From: Chrysomallon squamiferum
Lineage: Eukaryota > Mollusca > Gastropoda > Neomphalida > Peltospiridae
Assembly: GCA_012295275.1 (NCBI GenBank)
Contig: CM022679.1
Location: 21,404,110 to 21,468,109 of the forward strand
Reading direction: 5' to 3'
DNA length: 64,000 nt
Position numbers and translations under genes: made by a program. Positions 47,877 to 60,915 of this stretch are shown in pieces. The notes below the pieces were generated by a model, which ran no database searches, was not told the DNA's origin, and worked only from the letters and a program-made list of their open reading frames with translations. The first letter of the stretch is position 1. Each line of letters starts with the position of its first letter.

Positions 47877-48704
47877 CATACTCAGTGTTTATCTGTGTGT
47901 CTGGGTTTTTGTGTGTCTGAAATTGGCTTTTAAATTAATTATATAATTGATATTTTAAATGATTGCTAGTTTGTATGTAATTTGTTATATTGTTATCATT
48001 TATTTATTTATATTTATATTATTTATTTTACTTTATTAATACATATTTAATTTAATTATTTATTTCTTTATTTTTGAATGTATTTATTTATTTATTTATA
48101 TTTATATTATTAATTTGTTTTACCTTATTTAATATATATTTAATTTAATAATTTCGTCCCTTATTTTTAAATTTTTGAATTTATTTATTTAATTTAATTT
48201 GTTTTATTTTTATTTTATTCTTAGAAAGGGTTTGTACAATGACATGTGGATACTTTAAGTATCATTAAACTGTTTTAATTGTTCGTTTTGATGGATTGCT
48301 CAGAATATCTGAAACTGTACAATGCAGCTTTAACTTAGCCTACACCAAGTTGTCTGAACAAACCCTTGACAATTACAACAAAGCAATTCATCAAAAACAA
48401 AACCACCAACATGTCAGAAACAAACAGGAGACTGTATGTATTTGCATCTATCTATATATATATATAAACACAAACACATATACATACATATATATACACA
48501 CACACGTATATATCATTCATGTCCAGACATTGCTCTGAACTGATGAAAATGTTATTTAAACATGTTAGATATTCAGGTTACAAGTCAATGTACAGGTGCA
48601 AGGCAAAGTTTAAAAAAACTAATGGGAATGCAAAGTTTCACTCTCTGCTTTTAAGTAAACATTAATATTTACCTTTCTATCTGGAAACATACAACATGAC
48701 CTTC

Positions 48705-49045
48705 AGTTTCTACCACTACTACTACTACTACTTCTACTACTACTTCTCTGTACCATTTTATCTACTGCCAGTGATATTACTATTACTACTACTACTATTA
48801 CTACTGCTACTATTACTACTGCTACTACTACTACTACTACTACTGCTACTATTACTACTACTACTATTACTACTGCTACTATTACTACTGCTACTACTAC
48901 TACTACTACTATTACTACTGCTACTATTACTACTGCTACTACTACTACTACTACTATTACTACTGCTACTATTACTACTGCTACTACTACTACTACAATT
49001 ACCACAGCTCCTCTTGCTGCTACTACTACTACTACCACTGCTACT
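48705..49045. repeat. (CTA)n/(TTA)n/(CTG)n higher-order array
   Basis: TACTACTGCTACTATTACTA units are arranged in a repeating pattern of about 54-60 bases between 48800 and 48990. The poly-Leu frame at 48696-49274 and the minus-strand Val-rich frame are by-products. Confidence 0.9.
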
Positions 49046-49316
49046 CTGTACAGTTACATCTACCAGTGTTACAAGTCTATACGAAGAACATCAAACCTTG
49101 AGAAGCGTTTATTTTGCTGATGAATGGAAGCCAGGAGATTTCAATGTGTTTATAATTGAGACTGTTCCTAAGCCAAGGGATGATCAGTTTTCTCTTGTGC
49201 ATGTTTGTGTTCTGAGGTGGAGAGTTCTGTCAAGTGAGAAAACTCTCTGCAGACTGCAAGTTTTAGCTAGTTAATTATTTAACAGATGTGCTGATATTTT
49301 TAGCCTTGTGTGTGTT

Positions 49317-49346
49317 GTGTGTGTGTGTGTGTATGTGTGTGTGTGT

Positions 49347-49378
<32 letters not shown>

Positions 49379-49380
49379 CC
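49317..49380. repeat. (GT)n microsatellite
   Basis: GT units with two GTAT interruptions. Confidence 0.9.
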
Positions 49381-49727
49381 TTTCTCTAAGATTCTGCTTG
49401 TCTGATACATGTCTTTGTGGTTAAAAAAAAGCATTCTGATAGTCTTGAATAATCCTGATTTATAGTGCTGTATTCACTGTTGTAGTATTTATTTATTTAT
49501 TTATATATATATATTTTTTTTTCTTCATGTGATTTAGTTGATACTTTATTATATTATTGTAGCGAATAGCAAAAGATAATGATTAATAAAAATAGGCAAA
49601 TATAATGAGAAATAAAGTCACTAAATATCATGATTAATAAAATAGCCAAACATAGTGAATAGAAAAATACCTAATATTTTCGTGGAGTTTAATAAATTCA
49701 TATATATTTGTAGATTTAATAAAACAG

Positions 49728-49758
<31 letters not shown>

Positions 49759-49779
49759 TATAATAATCCACTGAAATAC

Positions 49780-49985
49780 TGTATTGATATATTTCTTTGT
49801 TTAACGTCCAAGGTTATTTACTGCTGTTTAAAACCAGACAGAATGGTCTGAATGGTGGATTGTGAAGTAGTAATTTAGTGTTTGTGTGGAGATGGTATCA
49901 GACTGCTACAGTGGTCAGTGGCTACAAAAACCTGGGATTAGTTCACACACAGGAGTCACAATCAGATATCCAGTCCTTTGTATTT
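49780..49985. mobile_element. Possible short interspersed element (TTTGTTTAACGTCC motif)
   Basis: A self-contained, less AT-rich block starting TATTTCTTTGTTTAACGTCC and running to about 49980. The TTTGTTTAACG phrase resembles the ends of short dispersed repeats I associate with molluscan genomes. No second copy is in the window, so this is a weak call. Confidence 0.25.
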
Positions 49986-50024
49986 CAGTCTAACAACACG
50001 TCAATACACATTTAATATTAATCC

Positions 50025-50080
50025 ATCCATATATATATATATTAATGTATATATGTGTATGTGTAGGTGTGTACATAGGT

Positions 50081-50115
<35 letters not shown>

Positions 50116-50141
50116 ACATACACACACACATATACACAAAG

Positions 50142-50181
<40 letters not shown>

Positions 50182-50205
50182 ATATGTACATACATTGAAA
50201 TAAAT
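50025..50205. repeat. TA/CA/GT compound low complexity
   Basis: (TA)n, (CA)n and (GT)n runs that make Tyr/Ile-rich frames on both strands. Confidence 0.9.
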
Positions 50206-50849
50206 AAGTCATAAATAAATAGACACATAGAGAAGATTATACACTACTGAACTTAATTCAACTCAAATCTCTTTTTTTTTTCTCTTTTTTTTTTCCAGAG
50301 TTTTTTCTGTTTTCATTTTTGTTCTTTGTTTGTTCATTTTACAAGTTTGTATCATGTATCGCATCTTACTGAAAAACAAACCAAAAAAAAAATTAAAATT
50401 GCAGAAAAGCTTTTTAAAGTTCGCTTTAAATTTAATGTTCAAGACATAAAACATTTTACAATTGTATTTCTGAACTTGAGAAGCAAAAATCAATTATTTG
50501 TTGTTGCTTTTTAATGTCATAAAAGTAACAGATAGCTTCAAGGTTTTGTTATTTTTGTTACCTTTTTATGGGTTTGTTTTAATTTTTTTTCATTTTAATT
50601 GGAATGTTAGTACTAGTGCATCTGCACTTATCTTGCACATATGAATGCGATCATTGGAAATGTAACTGCAGGATTTTTCAATTGATATTTTACAACTGTT
50701 TGATAGCAAAACATTTTTTTATTAAATATGTACATATGATAATATGCTTTTTTATAATGAAAATAATGAGAAATATTTTATAATAAATTTGTTTTATTGC
50801 TTTACAATCATGTAGATTTTAAATATTGATATAAAAACAATTTTTACAT

Positions 50850-51345
50850 GTTGGAAATTGGCACAATGGTATTTGTATTGAATATTGGTACAACTGTGTT
50901 TACGTTGCAAACTGGTACAACTGTGTTTATGTTGAATTTTGGTACAACTGTGTCTATGTTGAATTTTGGTACAACTGTGTCTATGTTGAATTTTGGTACA
51001 ACTGTGTCTATGTTGCATACTGGTACAACTGTGTCTATGTTGCATACTGGTACAACTGTGTTTATGTTGCATACTGGTACAACTGTGTTTATGTTGCATA
51101 CTGGTACAACTGTCTTTATGTTCAATACTGGTACAACTGTGTTTACGTTGCATACTGGTACAGCTGTGTTTATGTTGAATACTGGTACAACTGTGTTTAT
51201 GTTGCATACTGGTACAACTGTGTTTATATTGCATACTGGTACAACTGTGTTTATGTTGAATACTGGTACAACTGTGTTTACGTTGCATACTGGTACAACT
51301 GTGTTTATGTTGCATACTGGTACAGCTGTGTTTACGTTGAATAGT
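50850..51345. repeat. 27-bp minisatellite, about 18 copies, open in several frames
   Basis: ACTGGTACAACTGTGTTTAT followed by GTTGCAT repeats every 27 bases (nine codons). Variant units carry GAATTTT or GAATACT in place of GCATACT, in short runs. Long open frames exist on both strands (188 codons at 50848-51414 plus; 173 codons at 50794-51315 minus) purely because 27 is divisible by three. No gene signals. Confidence 0.9.
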
Positions 51346-51839
51346 GTATCTATTTACATGTTAATAATACTGTATCCTATTTCACATTTTAATGCAACAC
51401 CTGTTTACCTATAGCTTACAACTATTTATTGTGTTCAACATGTTCACTAGATCATCTGATGTTTTGTACTGGTACTGACAACTTACTTAATGTGGCACAC
51501 AACACATGTTACAAGATGTTCCATGTAGTAGGTACTAAATACATATTTACCTGTTTGCTAAACTATCAGATGTTTTGTATCGATACTACACACTCAGTAC
51601 TGGTACAACTGTACTAACTACACACAACCTTGTGCACTATTGATACCAGAACATACCACCAGTATGTTGTTGATTTTTTATATAAAGAAGGTGAAAAAAT
51701 GTGTGATTAATTGGTGTCAGAGTTAAGGTGAGAGGAGGTATCAAATAACTGTTGTATGTCATCTTGTCAGTGAGTTATGATGTCACACTCTGTCACTTGC
51801 ATCAGCGATCACACGTTTTACATCATGTGTACACCGAGT

Positions 51840-52170
51840 GTTTACAGCACTCTCGCGGTTTCCTTCTTTGATTCTGGTTTTTCTTCTTATTTCTGTCTTA
51901 CTTGGGTTTGGTTCTGGTTCAGTTTGGTTTCTTGTTTGATTCTTGTTAGATTTTGTTTCATGATCCATTTAGATTCATATTTGATTCATCTTTCGTATTC
52001 GATTTTTTTTTTTTTTTAGTTTTGTTATTCTGTTTCATGTTTGATTCTGGTTAGATTTTTTTTCATATTTCATTCTGTTTCATGTTTAATTTTCTTTCAC
52101 ATTTGATTCTGTTTCATGTTTTATTTTGTTGCATGTTTGATTGTGATTTGGCTCTTGGTTTTTTTGTTTT
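51840..52170. repeat. Degenerate TTTGATTCTG-rich sequence
   Basis: Phrases of the type TTTCATGTTTGATTCTGGTT recur roughly every 25-35 bases, about nine times. Non-coding. Confidence 0.6.
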
Positions 52171-52864
52171 TTTTTTTGGTTTTTCCATCCTGATTTTATT
52201 AAATTGAATTTTTTATTCCGTTTCATGTTTGACAGTTTAACAATAATCAATTTAAACCAGAAATATTTATTTATTGATATCTTTAACCTAACTGCATACT
52301 TGAATTTCATTTAAAAACCTCAGAAAAATGCTTTATGAGAGTTTACTAAGACACAACTCATACTTAAAATCAGATATTTTCTGAGTAAACGAAAGAAATG
52401 CAGGAGCTTTGTACAAGCAAGCTAATTATTTTCCATAGCTTCAAGTGCAGTCTCCAGTTTAATTCAATGCTCACAAAATATAATGCTGCAAGGTTAGCTC
52501 ACATTTTCCTATTCCATAATAATCACATTATTACTGCTGAGGTTGAAACCGCTGTAAATTTGGAGAAAATGATAAATTAACTTAATAAATTAAGTTCATG
52601 TGTTGATCACTCACCCCCACACACACACACAAGCTGTATCCTTTCTCCATTGGTAATGTGAAAACATAATGACTTATTAACCCAGTGGTTTGAACAGCTT
52701 ATTAATGCCTGTCAGCTTTAACACTCTTTAGCAAAAAAAAGAAGAAAAAGGAACAAAAAAAAAATATTCATTTTAATAAAAATTAGAATCTGCTGTTACA
52801 TGGTCAAATGATTTAGGACTTTATTGCAAATCTGTGTGAAAATATCACTGCTACTATCATCATC

Positions 52865-54135
52865 AAGAGATTTAAAATCTACAGACACCAGGACAAGATT
52901 TAAAATCTACAGTCAACATCAAAATATTTAAAATCTACAGTCATCATAAAAGATTTAAAATCCACAGTCATTATCAAAATATTTAAAGTCTACAATCACC
53001 AGGAAGAGATTTAAAATCTACAGTCACCATCTAGAAATTTAAAATCTACAGTCATCAGGAAGATATTTAAAATCTACAGCCATCATCAAGAAATTTAAAA
53101 TCTACAGTCTCCATCAAGAAATTTAAAATCTACAGTCATCATCAAGAAATTTAAAATCTACAGTCTCCATCAAGAGATTTAAAAGCTACAGTCACCATCA
53201 AGGGGTTTAAAATCTTCAGTCACCAGGAAGAAATTTAAAATCTAAAGTCACCAGGAAGAGATTTAAAATCTAAAGTCACCAGGAAGAGGTTTAAAATCTA
53301 CAGTCTCCATCATAAGATTTAAAATGTACAGTCATCATCAAGGGGTTTAAAATCTACAGTCTCCATCATAAGATTTAAAATGTACAGTCATCATCAAGAG
53401 GTTTAAAATCTACAGTCTCCATCATAAGATTTAAAATGTACAGTCATCATCAAGGGGTTTAAAATCTACAGTCTCCATCATAAGATTTAAAATGTACAGT
53501 CATCATCAAGGGGTTTAAAATCTACAGTCTCCATCATAAGATTTAAAATCTACAGTCATCATCAAGGGGTTTAAAATCTAAAGTCACCAGGAAGAGATTT
53601 AAAATCTACAGTCAACATCAAGAGATTTAAAATCTACAGTCACCAAGAAGAGATTTAAAATCTACAGTCAACATCAAGAGATTTAAAATCTACAGTCACC
53701 AGGAAGAGATTTAAAATCTACAGACATCATCAAGAGGTTTAAAATCTACAGTCAACATCAAGAGATTTAAAATCTACAGTCATCATCAAGAGATTTAAAA
53801 TCTACAGTCACCAGGAAGAGATATAAAATCTACAGTCATCATCAAGAGATTTAAAATCTACAGACATCATCAAGATGTTTAAAATCTACAGTCACCAGGA
53901 AGAGATATAAAATCTACAGTCATCATCAAGAGATTTAAAATCTACAGTCATCATCAAGAGATTTAAAATCTACAGTCACCAGGAAGAGATATAAAATCTA
54001 CAGTCATCATCAAGAGGTTTAAAATCTACAGACATCATCAAGAGGTTTAAAATCTACAGTCACCAGGAAGAGATATAAAATCTACAGTCATCATCAAGAG
54101 ATTTAAAATCTACAGTCATCAGGAAAAGATTCTGA
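52865..54135. repeat. 28-bp minisatellite, about 45 copies, with alternating unit types
   Basis: A unit of about 28 bases, GATTTAAAATCTACAGTCA followed by CCAGGAAGA or TCATCAAGA, runs for about 1.27 kb. Two main variants (CACCAGGAAG and CATCATCAAG) alternate and form 56-84 bp higher-order units. For example, a CTCCATCATAAG/CATCATCAAGGGG pair repeats five times near 53300-53560. It is the largest minisatellite in the window. Confidence 0.95.
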
Positions 54136-54149
54136 AACAAAAATGTCTG

Positions 54150-54560
54150 GACCAGATCACTGCTATTAGATTTTCCTTCCATCAAACAGCAAAACACTAT
54201 TTGTTTTAATTTTCACACCATTAGCAGACTGACACCAGCAGTCAGGAGTCAGGCCACAAAGCACAGCACTGCAGCATGTCCACGGCTTTGAACAGTCAGA
54301 TACCAGTCCTGACGTGACCCTCACACCAGGGTGGAATTTCAGTGCACGCTAACAATCAGTCACCACAGTTCAGATGCTGCACACATCTGTCTGAACACAG
54401 CATGGATGTGCCAGGGTAAGAAACAATGGCCAGACTCACCCACAGACTTTATTCCATTACCACCAGGATGTTTTGTTCCATTACTGCCAGGCTGTTTTGT
54501 TCTGTGTATAATCATCTGATTGATTTCTTTCTTCTCTGCAAACAGTCAACAGTTACTGTG
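54150..54560. other. Non-repetitive, balanced-composition block
   Basis: Between AT-rich repeats lies a stretch of near-even base composition (about 54200-54480) containing CAGTCAGGAGTCAGGCC and CTGACGTGACCCTCACACC. It has no convincing open frame with splice sites. It could be an enhancer or an old transposon fragment. Confidence 0.35.
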
Positions 54561-55548
54561 GTGGTGATCACAACAGCTACTTGATATTTGACTGCTACTA
54601 AACCAGTCTCCAGAGTCGCTTGTGTTAGTCTGTTTCATTGGTGTTTTAAAAATCAGGATTCTTAATTTTGTTAGATTATTGTTTTCAGTGCCAATATTTC
54701 TATTTCTTTCTTTGAATATTTCATTTTTTGAGATGTTAAACATCAATTAACTATTAGCATTAACTATTAATATTATATATAGCATTCAGGTGTTGTTAAA
54801 CAAATATTAATATTTATTCATTTATTCACATATCAGTTCATCATTCACTGGCAAATATCATATGACTTATTCACTAACATTATGTTATTCATCGTCAAAT
54901 ATTGTTTCATTTTATTTACTTGAAAACAATTCAGTCACTGACTACATGTTAATAATTTCATTCACCAACAGTTCATTTCCCCCCACCTTCCCCCCCAGTT
55001 TGCTGTGATATCACATGACTTAAAGCAACAATAAAACACTGGAAAGATGTCTGCTTTGACAGATAGGATAATCTAATGTTTATCAAAAACTGCTCTATTT
55101 TAAAATCCATTATCAATACAAAAATAGCAAATCTGTGTTTTAAAATACAAGCAGGGTTTTCTACCTTAGCTTGTTTTCTGAATGTCTCTGTGAAGATAGG
55201 TCACATTCGTTGAAATCTTAGTCTGAAAAAAAATAAACAAGAAGTGTTCAATCTGAATATCTACATTAAAAATATAAAAATAGTTCAGATGTTGATTGAG
55301 ATCTAAGTTTTTAAGAATAACAAACAGTGTTTTCAGTTTAAAAATACATACTAGGCTGTAATTTAACTTGTTTTCTGAATATCTGTATAAAATAAATTCT
55401 GAGCAACCCTTTGTTCAACCATGTGAAACAGTCTTACATCAGCTGAAGGTTCATGCACATGTATCATGGGCTCATAGTGTTCTGATTCAGAGATAATCTG
55501 TCACATCAACAAAATTTCTCTTTACCCAGTGTAATGAACTAATGTGAC

Positions 55549-55550
<2 letters not shown>
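54560..55550. other. Unique AT-rich intronic sequence
   Basis: No repeat of note apart from a loose duplication: GTTTTCTGAATGTCTCTGTG near 55168 versus GTTTTCTGAATATCTGTATA near 55370. No exon supported. Confidence 0.5.

Positions 55551-55553
<3 letters not shown>

Positions 55554-55631
<78 letters not shown>
55554..55631. repeat. (CT)n microsatellite, about 78 bp
   Basis: Uninterrupted CT in the PDE11-like intron; CU-rich in the sense of transcription. Confidence 0.95.
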
Positions 55632-55633
<2 letters not shown>

Positions 55634-55904
55634 ATGTGTTGATGGTGATTATACTATATTGCTGCTGTGAAAGATTTAGGGATCATTACAGTGCAAAAAA
55701 TAAAACATCATTTTTAAAAGTTTCTAATTACAGTAATTTGCACTAACTCAGTAACCTGTGAATTATGTATTGTCATTTATTGTTTGTTTTGTTAGATTTC
55801 CCTGAGAAAACTGAGGACTTAGTTTTCTTTTCTCTCTTAGTAGACTGGTTTGAAAACAGACAAGGTGTGATTTTCTTACACGTTACAAACTTTGGTTAAG
55901 AGTG

Positions 55905-55995
55905 TGTAGCCATCTTGTGTCAGGAGGCAGTTCCGATATGTAGTAGTCTGGAGAATAACTGCTTAACCACTGCCCCACCAAGCTTTGTGTCTTAA
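55905..55995 (-). mobile_element. tRNA-derived SINE remnant (minus)
   Basis: On the minus strand TGGTGGGGCAGTGGTTAAGC resembles an A box and D-arm, followed by TCTCCAGACTACTACATATC and GGAACTGCC in place of a B box. Decayed. Confidence 0.4.
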
Positions 55996-56809
55996 CCCCA
56001 GCTGTGAGCTGCTACCTATCTGCAAACCTTTGATAATGTGAACACAGGCTTATCTCAAGTTCCCCTCACAGCTACAAGAATCACTGCTGTTTGCACTGAA
56101 TCTTCAACCCCACTTCTAGTTTCTTTCGTGTTTGTTTTATCACGATAAGTGGCCCAATAACTTACACAGAAGCACCACCCCATTTACTGTTTTCAGAGCC
56201 TGTTTAATTACCTTTGCAGCAAGTCACAGAACATTTTTATTCTTTTTTTTTTTTTTTTTCTTATTTTTTTGTGTTTTATGATGCCTAGAGTGTGTTTAAT
56301 ACTTTACAGCTTGTGAGACTGGAAGAGTACAAGATACTTCAGTTTTTATGTTAATTTTATTATTTATTGTTTTTAACTCTTTTTTTTTTTTTTTTTTTTG
56401 ATCATGATATTGATTTAAATATTTTTTTTTTTTTTGATAGGAAGCAGTGTCTTGTTGCTTAGTAAAATATTGTTTTTTAACTGTTGTTGTGTTGATTTTA
56501 TTTCTGACAGATTTCATTATGTTATGCTAATTATGTTGAATAAATGTTTATGTGAGTATTTCTTTTTATTTGTCTTGTATGTCATGTCAGTGTCTTTCTT
56601 TTTTCTTTCCCTATCTTTTTTTCTGTCTTTCTCTTTCTTTTTCTGTCTTCTTTTTTCCCTTTTCTTTCTCATTCTCTCTCTCTGTAAATTTATTTACTAT
56701 ATTTGTATTCTTAATTAAAAATTAAATTATAAATTATTTTTAGAACAAAATTAAATAAAACATTTATCTGATTCATATTTGTTTTGTGTATAGATGTAAC
56801 TTAATATTT

Positions 56810-57285
56810 CAGAATGCACATAGATACATAAATAAATATATGCAAACATGTAAATGGATATAAACAAAACAGATATATAATATGCAGATACATATCAACA
56901 GATACTCAATATACACACACATGAAAAAAACACAGTGCAGCCATACATAAACAAACATTATACACATATACACATAAATACAGATATAGCCAGACAAGTA
57001 CATACACACTAACACAAATATATATGCTTACATACACATACATGTACATCTTTTCATACACAAACACACACAACAAACTGTACCCTACATATCACACAAA
57101 TACACACATTGACAACATAAATTATACACACACACATACACAATCATTTGAAATTATACAAACACATATCTCTCTATACATGCACACAAACACACACATA
57201 CACACACACACACAATCATTACAAATTATACTTTACACATATCTCTCTATACGTGCACACACACACACACACTTTGTCAACACTC
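56810..57285. repeat. (CA)n/(CATA)n low complexity
   Basis: Irregular CA and CATA units with two similar blocks (CACACACATACACAATCATT near 57130 and ACACACACACACAATCATTA near 57200). These form a duplication of about 75 bp that also includes AAATTATAC and ACATATCTCTCTATAC. Confidence 0.85.
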
Positions 57286-57939
57286 TGTATTTTCTCAGAC
57301 TTGTGAGGTTTGTTGATAGTAATAACAACAGAACGACTTGCTTTCATGCCTCTCTCCATTTCATTTGAACATTTCTTTTTACTACAAAATACCTTCGTCC
57401 AAATATCTAATCAACAGTTGGCATTTGCTTTGTGAACATCAGAAAGCTGTTTACCTACTGGAATAATTTCAACAGATACATGTATTCAGTATATGGATTA
57501 GCATAGGGGTATTATCAGAGTTTTCTGTGTAGATTAAACTGTACTGGTGTTTGGGGGGGGGTATTGTCAGTATTTTGTGTGTAGATTAAACTCTACTGGT
57601 GTGAGGGGATACTGAGTCTACTTGTTATTGGACTGTTAACATTCCTCTTTATGTACCCTCTATTTCCCTCTCCACCAGTTATTACATTTTTTGTTGAAGA
57701 CTTTGTGTCACTTTGGACTGTAGTGTTTATTTCTCAAGGTTTTTTTTAACATGGGGTTTAAAGGGATACATTCTGGTTTCTTTTGCTTTATTCATCAAAT
57801 AGTGTCTTAATTTTTGTAACAAGGGTTACATTGGTTCATGCCTTTATTCATCAAATAGTGACTTTGTATTTAAGATGAGATTATGCTGTGGTGTTGCATT
57901 TCATCAAGTTGTGATTTAATGTAATAAGTGGATATTTTG

Positions 57940-58300
57940 TTTATTACAACTGGTTATTAAATATTTGTTGCATGGGGTTAAATAATGTAATACATTTCAT
58001 CAAGTAGTGATTTAGTATTTGTTACAAGGTGTTACATTTTGTAATACATTTCATCAAGTAGTGATTTAGTATTTGTTACAAGGTGTTACATTTTGTAATA
58101 CATTTCATCAAGTAGTGATTTTGTATTTGTTACAAGGTGTTACATTTTGTAATACATTTCATCAAGTAGTGATTTAGTATTTGTTACAAGGTGTTACATT
58201 TTGTAATACATTTCATCAAGTAGTGATTTAGTATTTGTTACAAGGTGTTACATTTTGTAATATATTTCATCAAGTAGTGACTTAACATTTCTTATAAAGG
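57940..58300. repeat. 54-bp minisatellite, about six copies
   Basis: TTACAAGGTGTTACATTTTG, TAATACATTTCATCAAGTAG and TGATTTAGTATTTG repeat every 54 bases, nearly perfect at 58010-58265. Diverged relatives flank both sides (57720-57940 and 58300-58480). Confidence 0.95.
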
Positions 58301-58479
58301 GAAACTTTCTTATATTTGGTTAATTCATCAAGTGATCATTTAATATTTGATGCAATGGTTTACAGCGGGACATTTCATTTATTCATCAACTAGTGACTTA
58401 GTGTTTGTTACAAGGAGTTACAAGTTTGTATTGCATTTTATCAAGAAATCCTTAAAGGGATAATGTTTGTTTTTTTATC

Positions 58480-60110
58480 AAGAAGTCATTAAATATTTAT
58501 ATATATATATATGTGTGTGTGTGATACCTATAGCAATGAGTATTACTGGGACAACATATTTATCATCCATTGCTTTGATATTATGTAAATATATCTATAT
58601 CTATATTTCATATCTGAGACAAGGAATAACATGGTGGTAATGTCTCATTAGATATGTATTTAATGTAAACCCAGCAATGCATTTACTCAGGGTTTTTTTT
58701 CTTCTGAGGAGTCCCATAGAATACTGTGTTTATCTCTCCGCTGGTAACCTGATGTAGGGCGGGGCCACAATGGGGTCCTGTGTTTGTTTGTCATATGATA
58801 TTCAGCTGTAGAGACACATAAAATACGAGTTTATCTGAGACCATGTGATTGGTTTTATCTGTTTGGTTGGCTGTTCAAGTGTTTGATTCAGGCAGAACTG
58901 AAGAGAAAAATTTGTTTTCACTCCAAGCACATTCTAGCACCTTCTTTGAAGTCATTTTTCACTTTTATTATTATTTATTACTTGTTTGGAAAAATTTTGT
59001 TTATTTGGTTATTTATTTGTTTGTTTGTTCTTTTTGTTTATTTATTTATTTGGTTTTTTGTTTATTTATTATTATTATTATTATTTATTATTATTATTAT
59101 TATTATTTGGTTTCTTTCTTTATTTATTTATAATTTTTATTTATGTATATTTTTATTTATTTTCATTATTTTAATTTATTTTTTCTATTGCTAGTTAATT
59201 TTGGTTGAGCTAGAACTTAGGCAAGGATGGTTTTATTTATTTTGCTTGACACGAAAAAATAACCTTTAAAACTGGTTTATTTTTTAAAACTGTTTTTCTT
59301 CATATACAATTTCAATTATTTACTAAGCCTTTACCAGAACTTTATTAGCAGCTTGTAAATTTAATTATTCTTTTCACTGACAAACAAGTAAATGAATACC
59401 TCAATGCATAAATCAAAAATCCATTCAGTTTCATTATTCTCGTCTTTATTGCGCTTTAAATTAATGTCTAGAAGACTTGACGAGCATTAAAAATCCATTA
59501 AATTTTATTTTATTTTTATCATCACGCCAGTACAGATGAACAGGTCAATGATTAAATGATCATTAAAATCCATTCAGTTTCATTTTATTCTTTTTGTCTC
59601 TCAGTATGAATCAGTACCTCGATGAATAAACAAGAACACAATGAATAAAAACAGACTGCCATTTTTTTTTGTACACTAACGACACCCTGCATCTGTCCTC
59701 GAATTATAAACAAGACGATGACAAGGTATTTGCTGTTGTGTATGCTTGGATGCAGCAACACGAGGTTAGCCAGGACACTGACAGTGTTGTGGATGCCGAT
59801 GATGGGGTTTTTTTTCCGTTTACTTGACGAATTGTAAAGTCAATTATCACAGCCCCAGTGGTTTCTCGGTAAAAAGCAGATTGTTTCATTCCTGCTTCAT
59901 TGCTTTTTATGGCATTCAATTGCTGCCATGTTTTTTTGTTTTTTTCACACATCAATGCCTTTGTAGAGTTGTACATTAAGAAAAAAAAAAAATGAAAATA
60001 CAGACAAAAGAAGGCAGCACGAACTACAGGAAAAGAAATTTAGATAAAATAACAGTAGAGAATAATAAAATTTTCAATAATAATAATAATAATTCAGCTT
60101 GTGCAACATG
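58480..60110. other. Unique AT-rich intronic sequence with small repeats
   Basis: (TA)n/(GT)n at 58497-58520, (TTA)n/(TTTA)n at 58965-59180, and three scattered AAAATCCATT.A(G/A)TTT phrases at about 59416, 59490 and 59567. No exon supported. Confidence 0.5.
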
Positions 60111-60111
60111 G

Positions 60112-60139
<28 letters not shown>
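60112..60139. repeat. Poly-A tract, about 27 bp
   Basis: Homopolymer A run. It could be a retroposed tail, but the sequence before it (about 59990-60110) shows no recognisable element. Confidence 0.8.
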
Positions 60140-60142
<3 letters not shown>

Positions 60143-60199
60143 CTTTTTCCCAAAATTATAAAAACACTCCAAACACAATAACATTGATTATAGGGAATA

Positions 60200-60600
60200 T
60201 TTTTTATATATTGTGTTCAGTTTGTAATTGTATTGACTTTATAAGTGTATTGTAACTATATTCATTTGATAATATTATTTATATTCTAACTGTACTATTA
60301 TTCTTTGCATTTTGTAAATGTATTAATATTGCAGTTGTAATGTGATATCAGTTTTGTTATTGTATTCATTTTGTAATTGTATTAATACTGAAATATATTG
60401 TGTGGTAGGTATACTATGATTATATTATTTTTCAAATTCAGAGCTGTTGTACTTGCAAATGTATTGATATCATAAAATTATAGCAATTTTATTGTTTATA
60501 AGTAAATTATATTGTACAGCAGTTGTAATCAATCATCTTGTAATTGTATTGATATTGATATTGTAATTGTACTGTAATTACAATTCTGCTGTATTGTTTG
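60200..60600. repeat. Degenerate TTGTAATTGTATTGATATTG-type repeat
   Basis: Short phrases TTGTAATTGTATT and ATTGATATTG recur about ten times at irregular spacing of 20-40 bases. Confidence 0.55.
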
Positions 60601-60849
60601 GTACATTTATGCATTTGTTGGAAACTCTTTTGGTGCATTAAATTCAGCTTCATGCATAGACTCATTATTTTCTCACCTGTCCCACCATATCTAATTCTGA
60701 ACTGTTTACTAAAAACAATGGTATGTGCTGTCATGCTTATGGAAACTATTTTTATTTTAATCAATTTAATTTTATTTTTTAATTTAATTTCAATTATTCT
60801 GAAATTATTTTTAAGCTTTGATAAGAAATTACTCAGTAACTACACTGAC

Positions 60850-60915
60850 AAGGATTGATCTCACATGCTGTCTCACTTCAGGCGTGTTCTCTAACCACTG
60901 AGCCACAGCCACACA
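60850..60915 (-). mobile_element. tRNA-derived SINE head with intact A and B boxes (minus)
   Basis: On the minus strand GTGGCTCAGTGGTTAGAGAA contains a good A box. GAGATCAATCC (60851-60861 on plus) is a good B box, about 40 bases downstream, the tRNA spacing. The tRNA-like stems do not pair fully, so I call a SINE head rather than a tRNA gene. Confidence 0.55.

Noticed and set aside
48696-49274. 192-codon open frame, mostly poly-Leu
   Set aside because: It is a (CTA/CTG/TTA)n trinucleotide array read in frame; the non-repeat ends have no splice sites or known motif.
50794-51414. Long repeat proteins on both strands
   Set aside because: The 27-bp period keeps several frames open at once, which argues against selection on any one; no promoter, signal peptide or splice signals.
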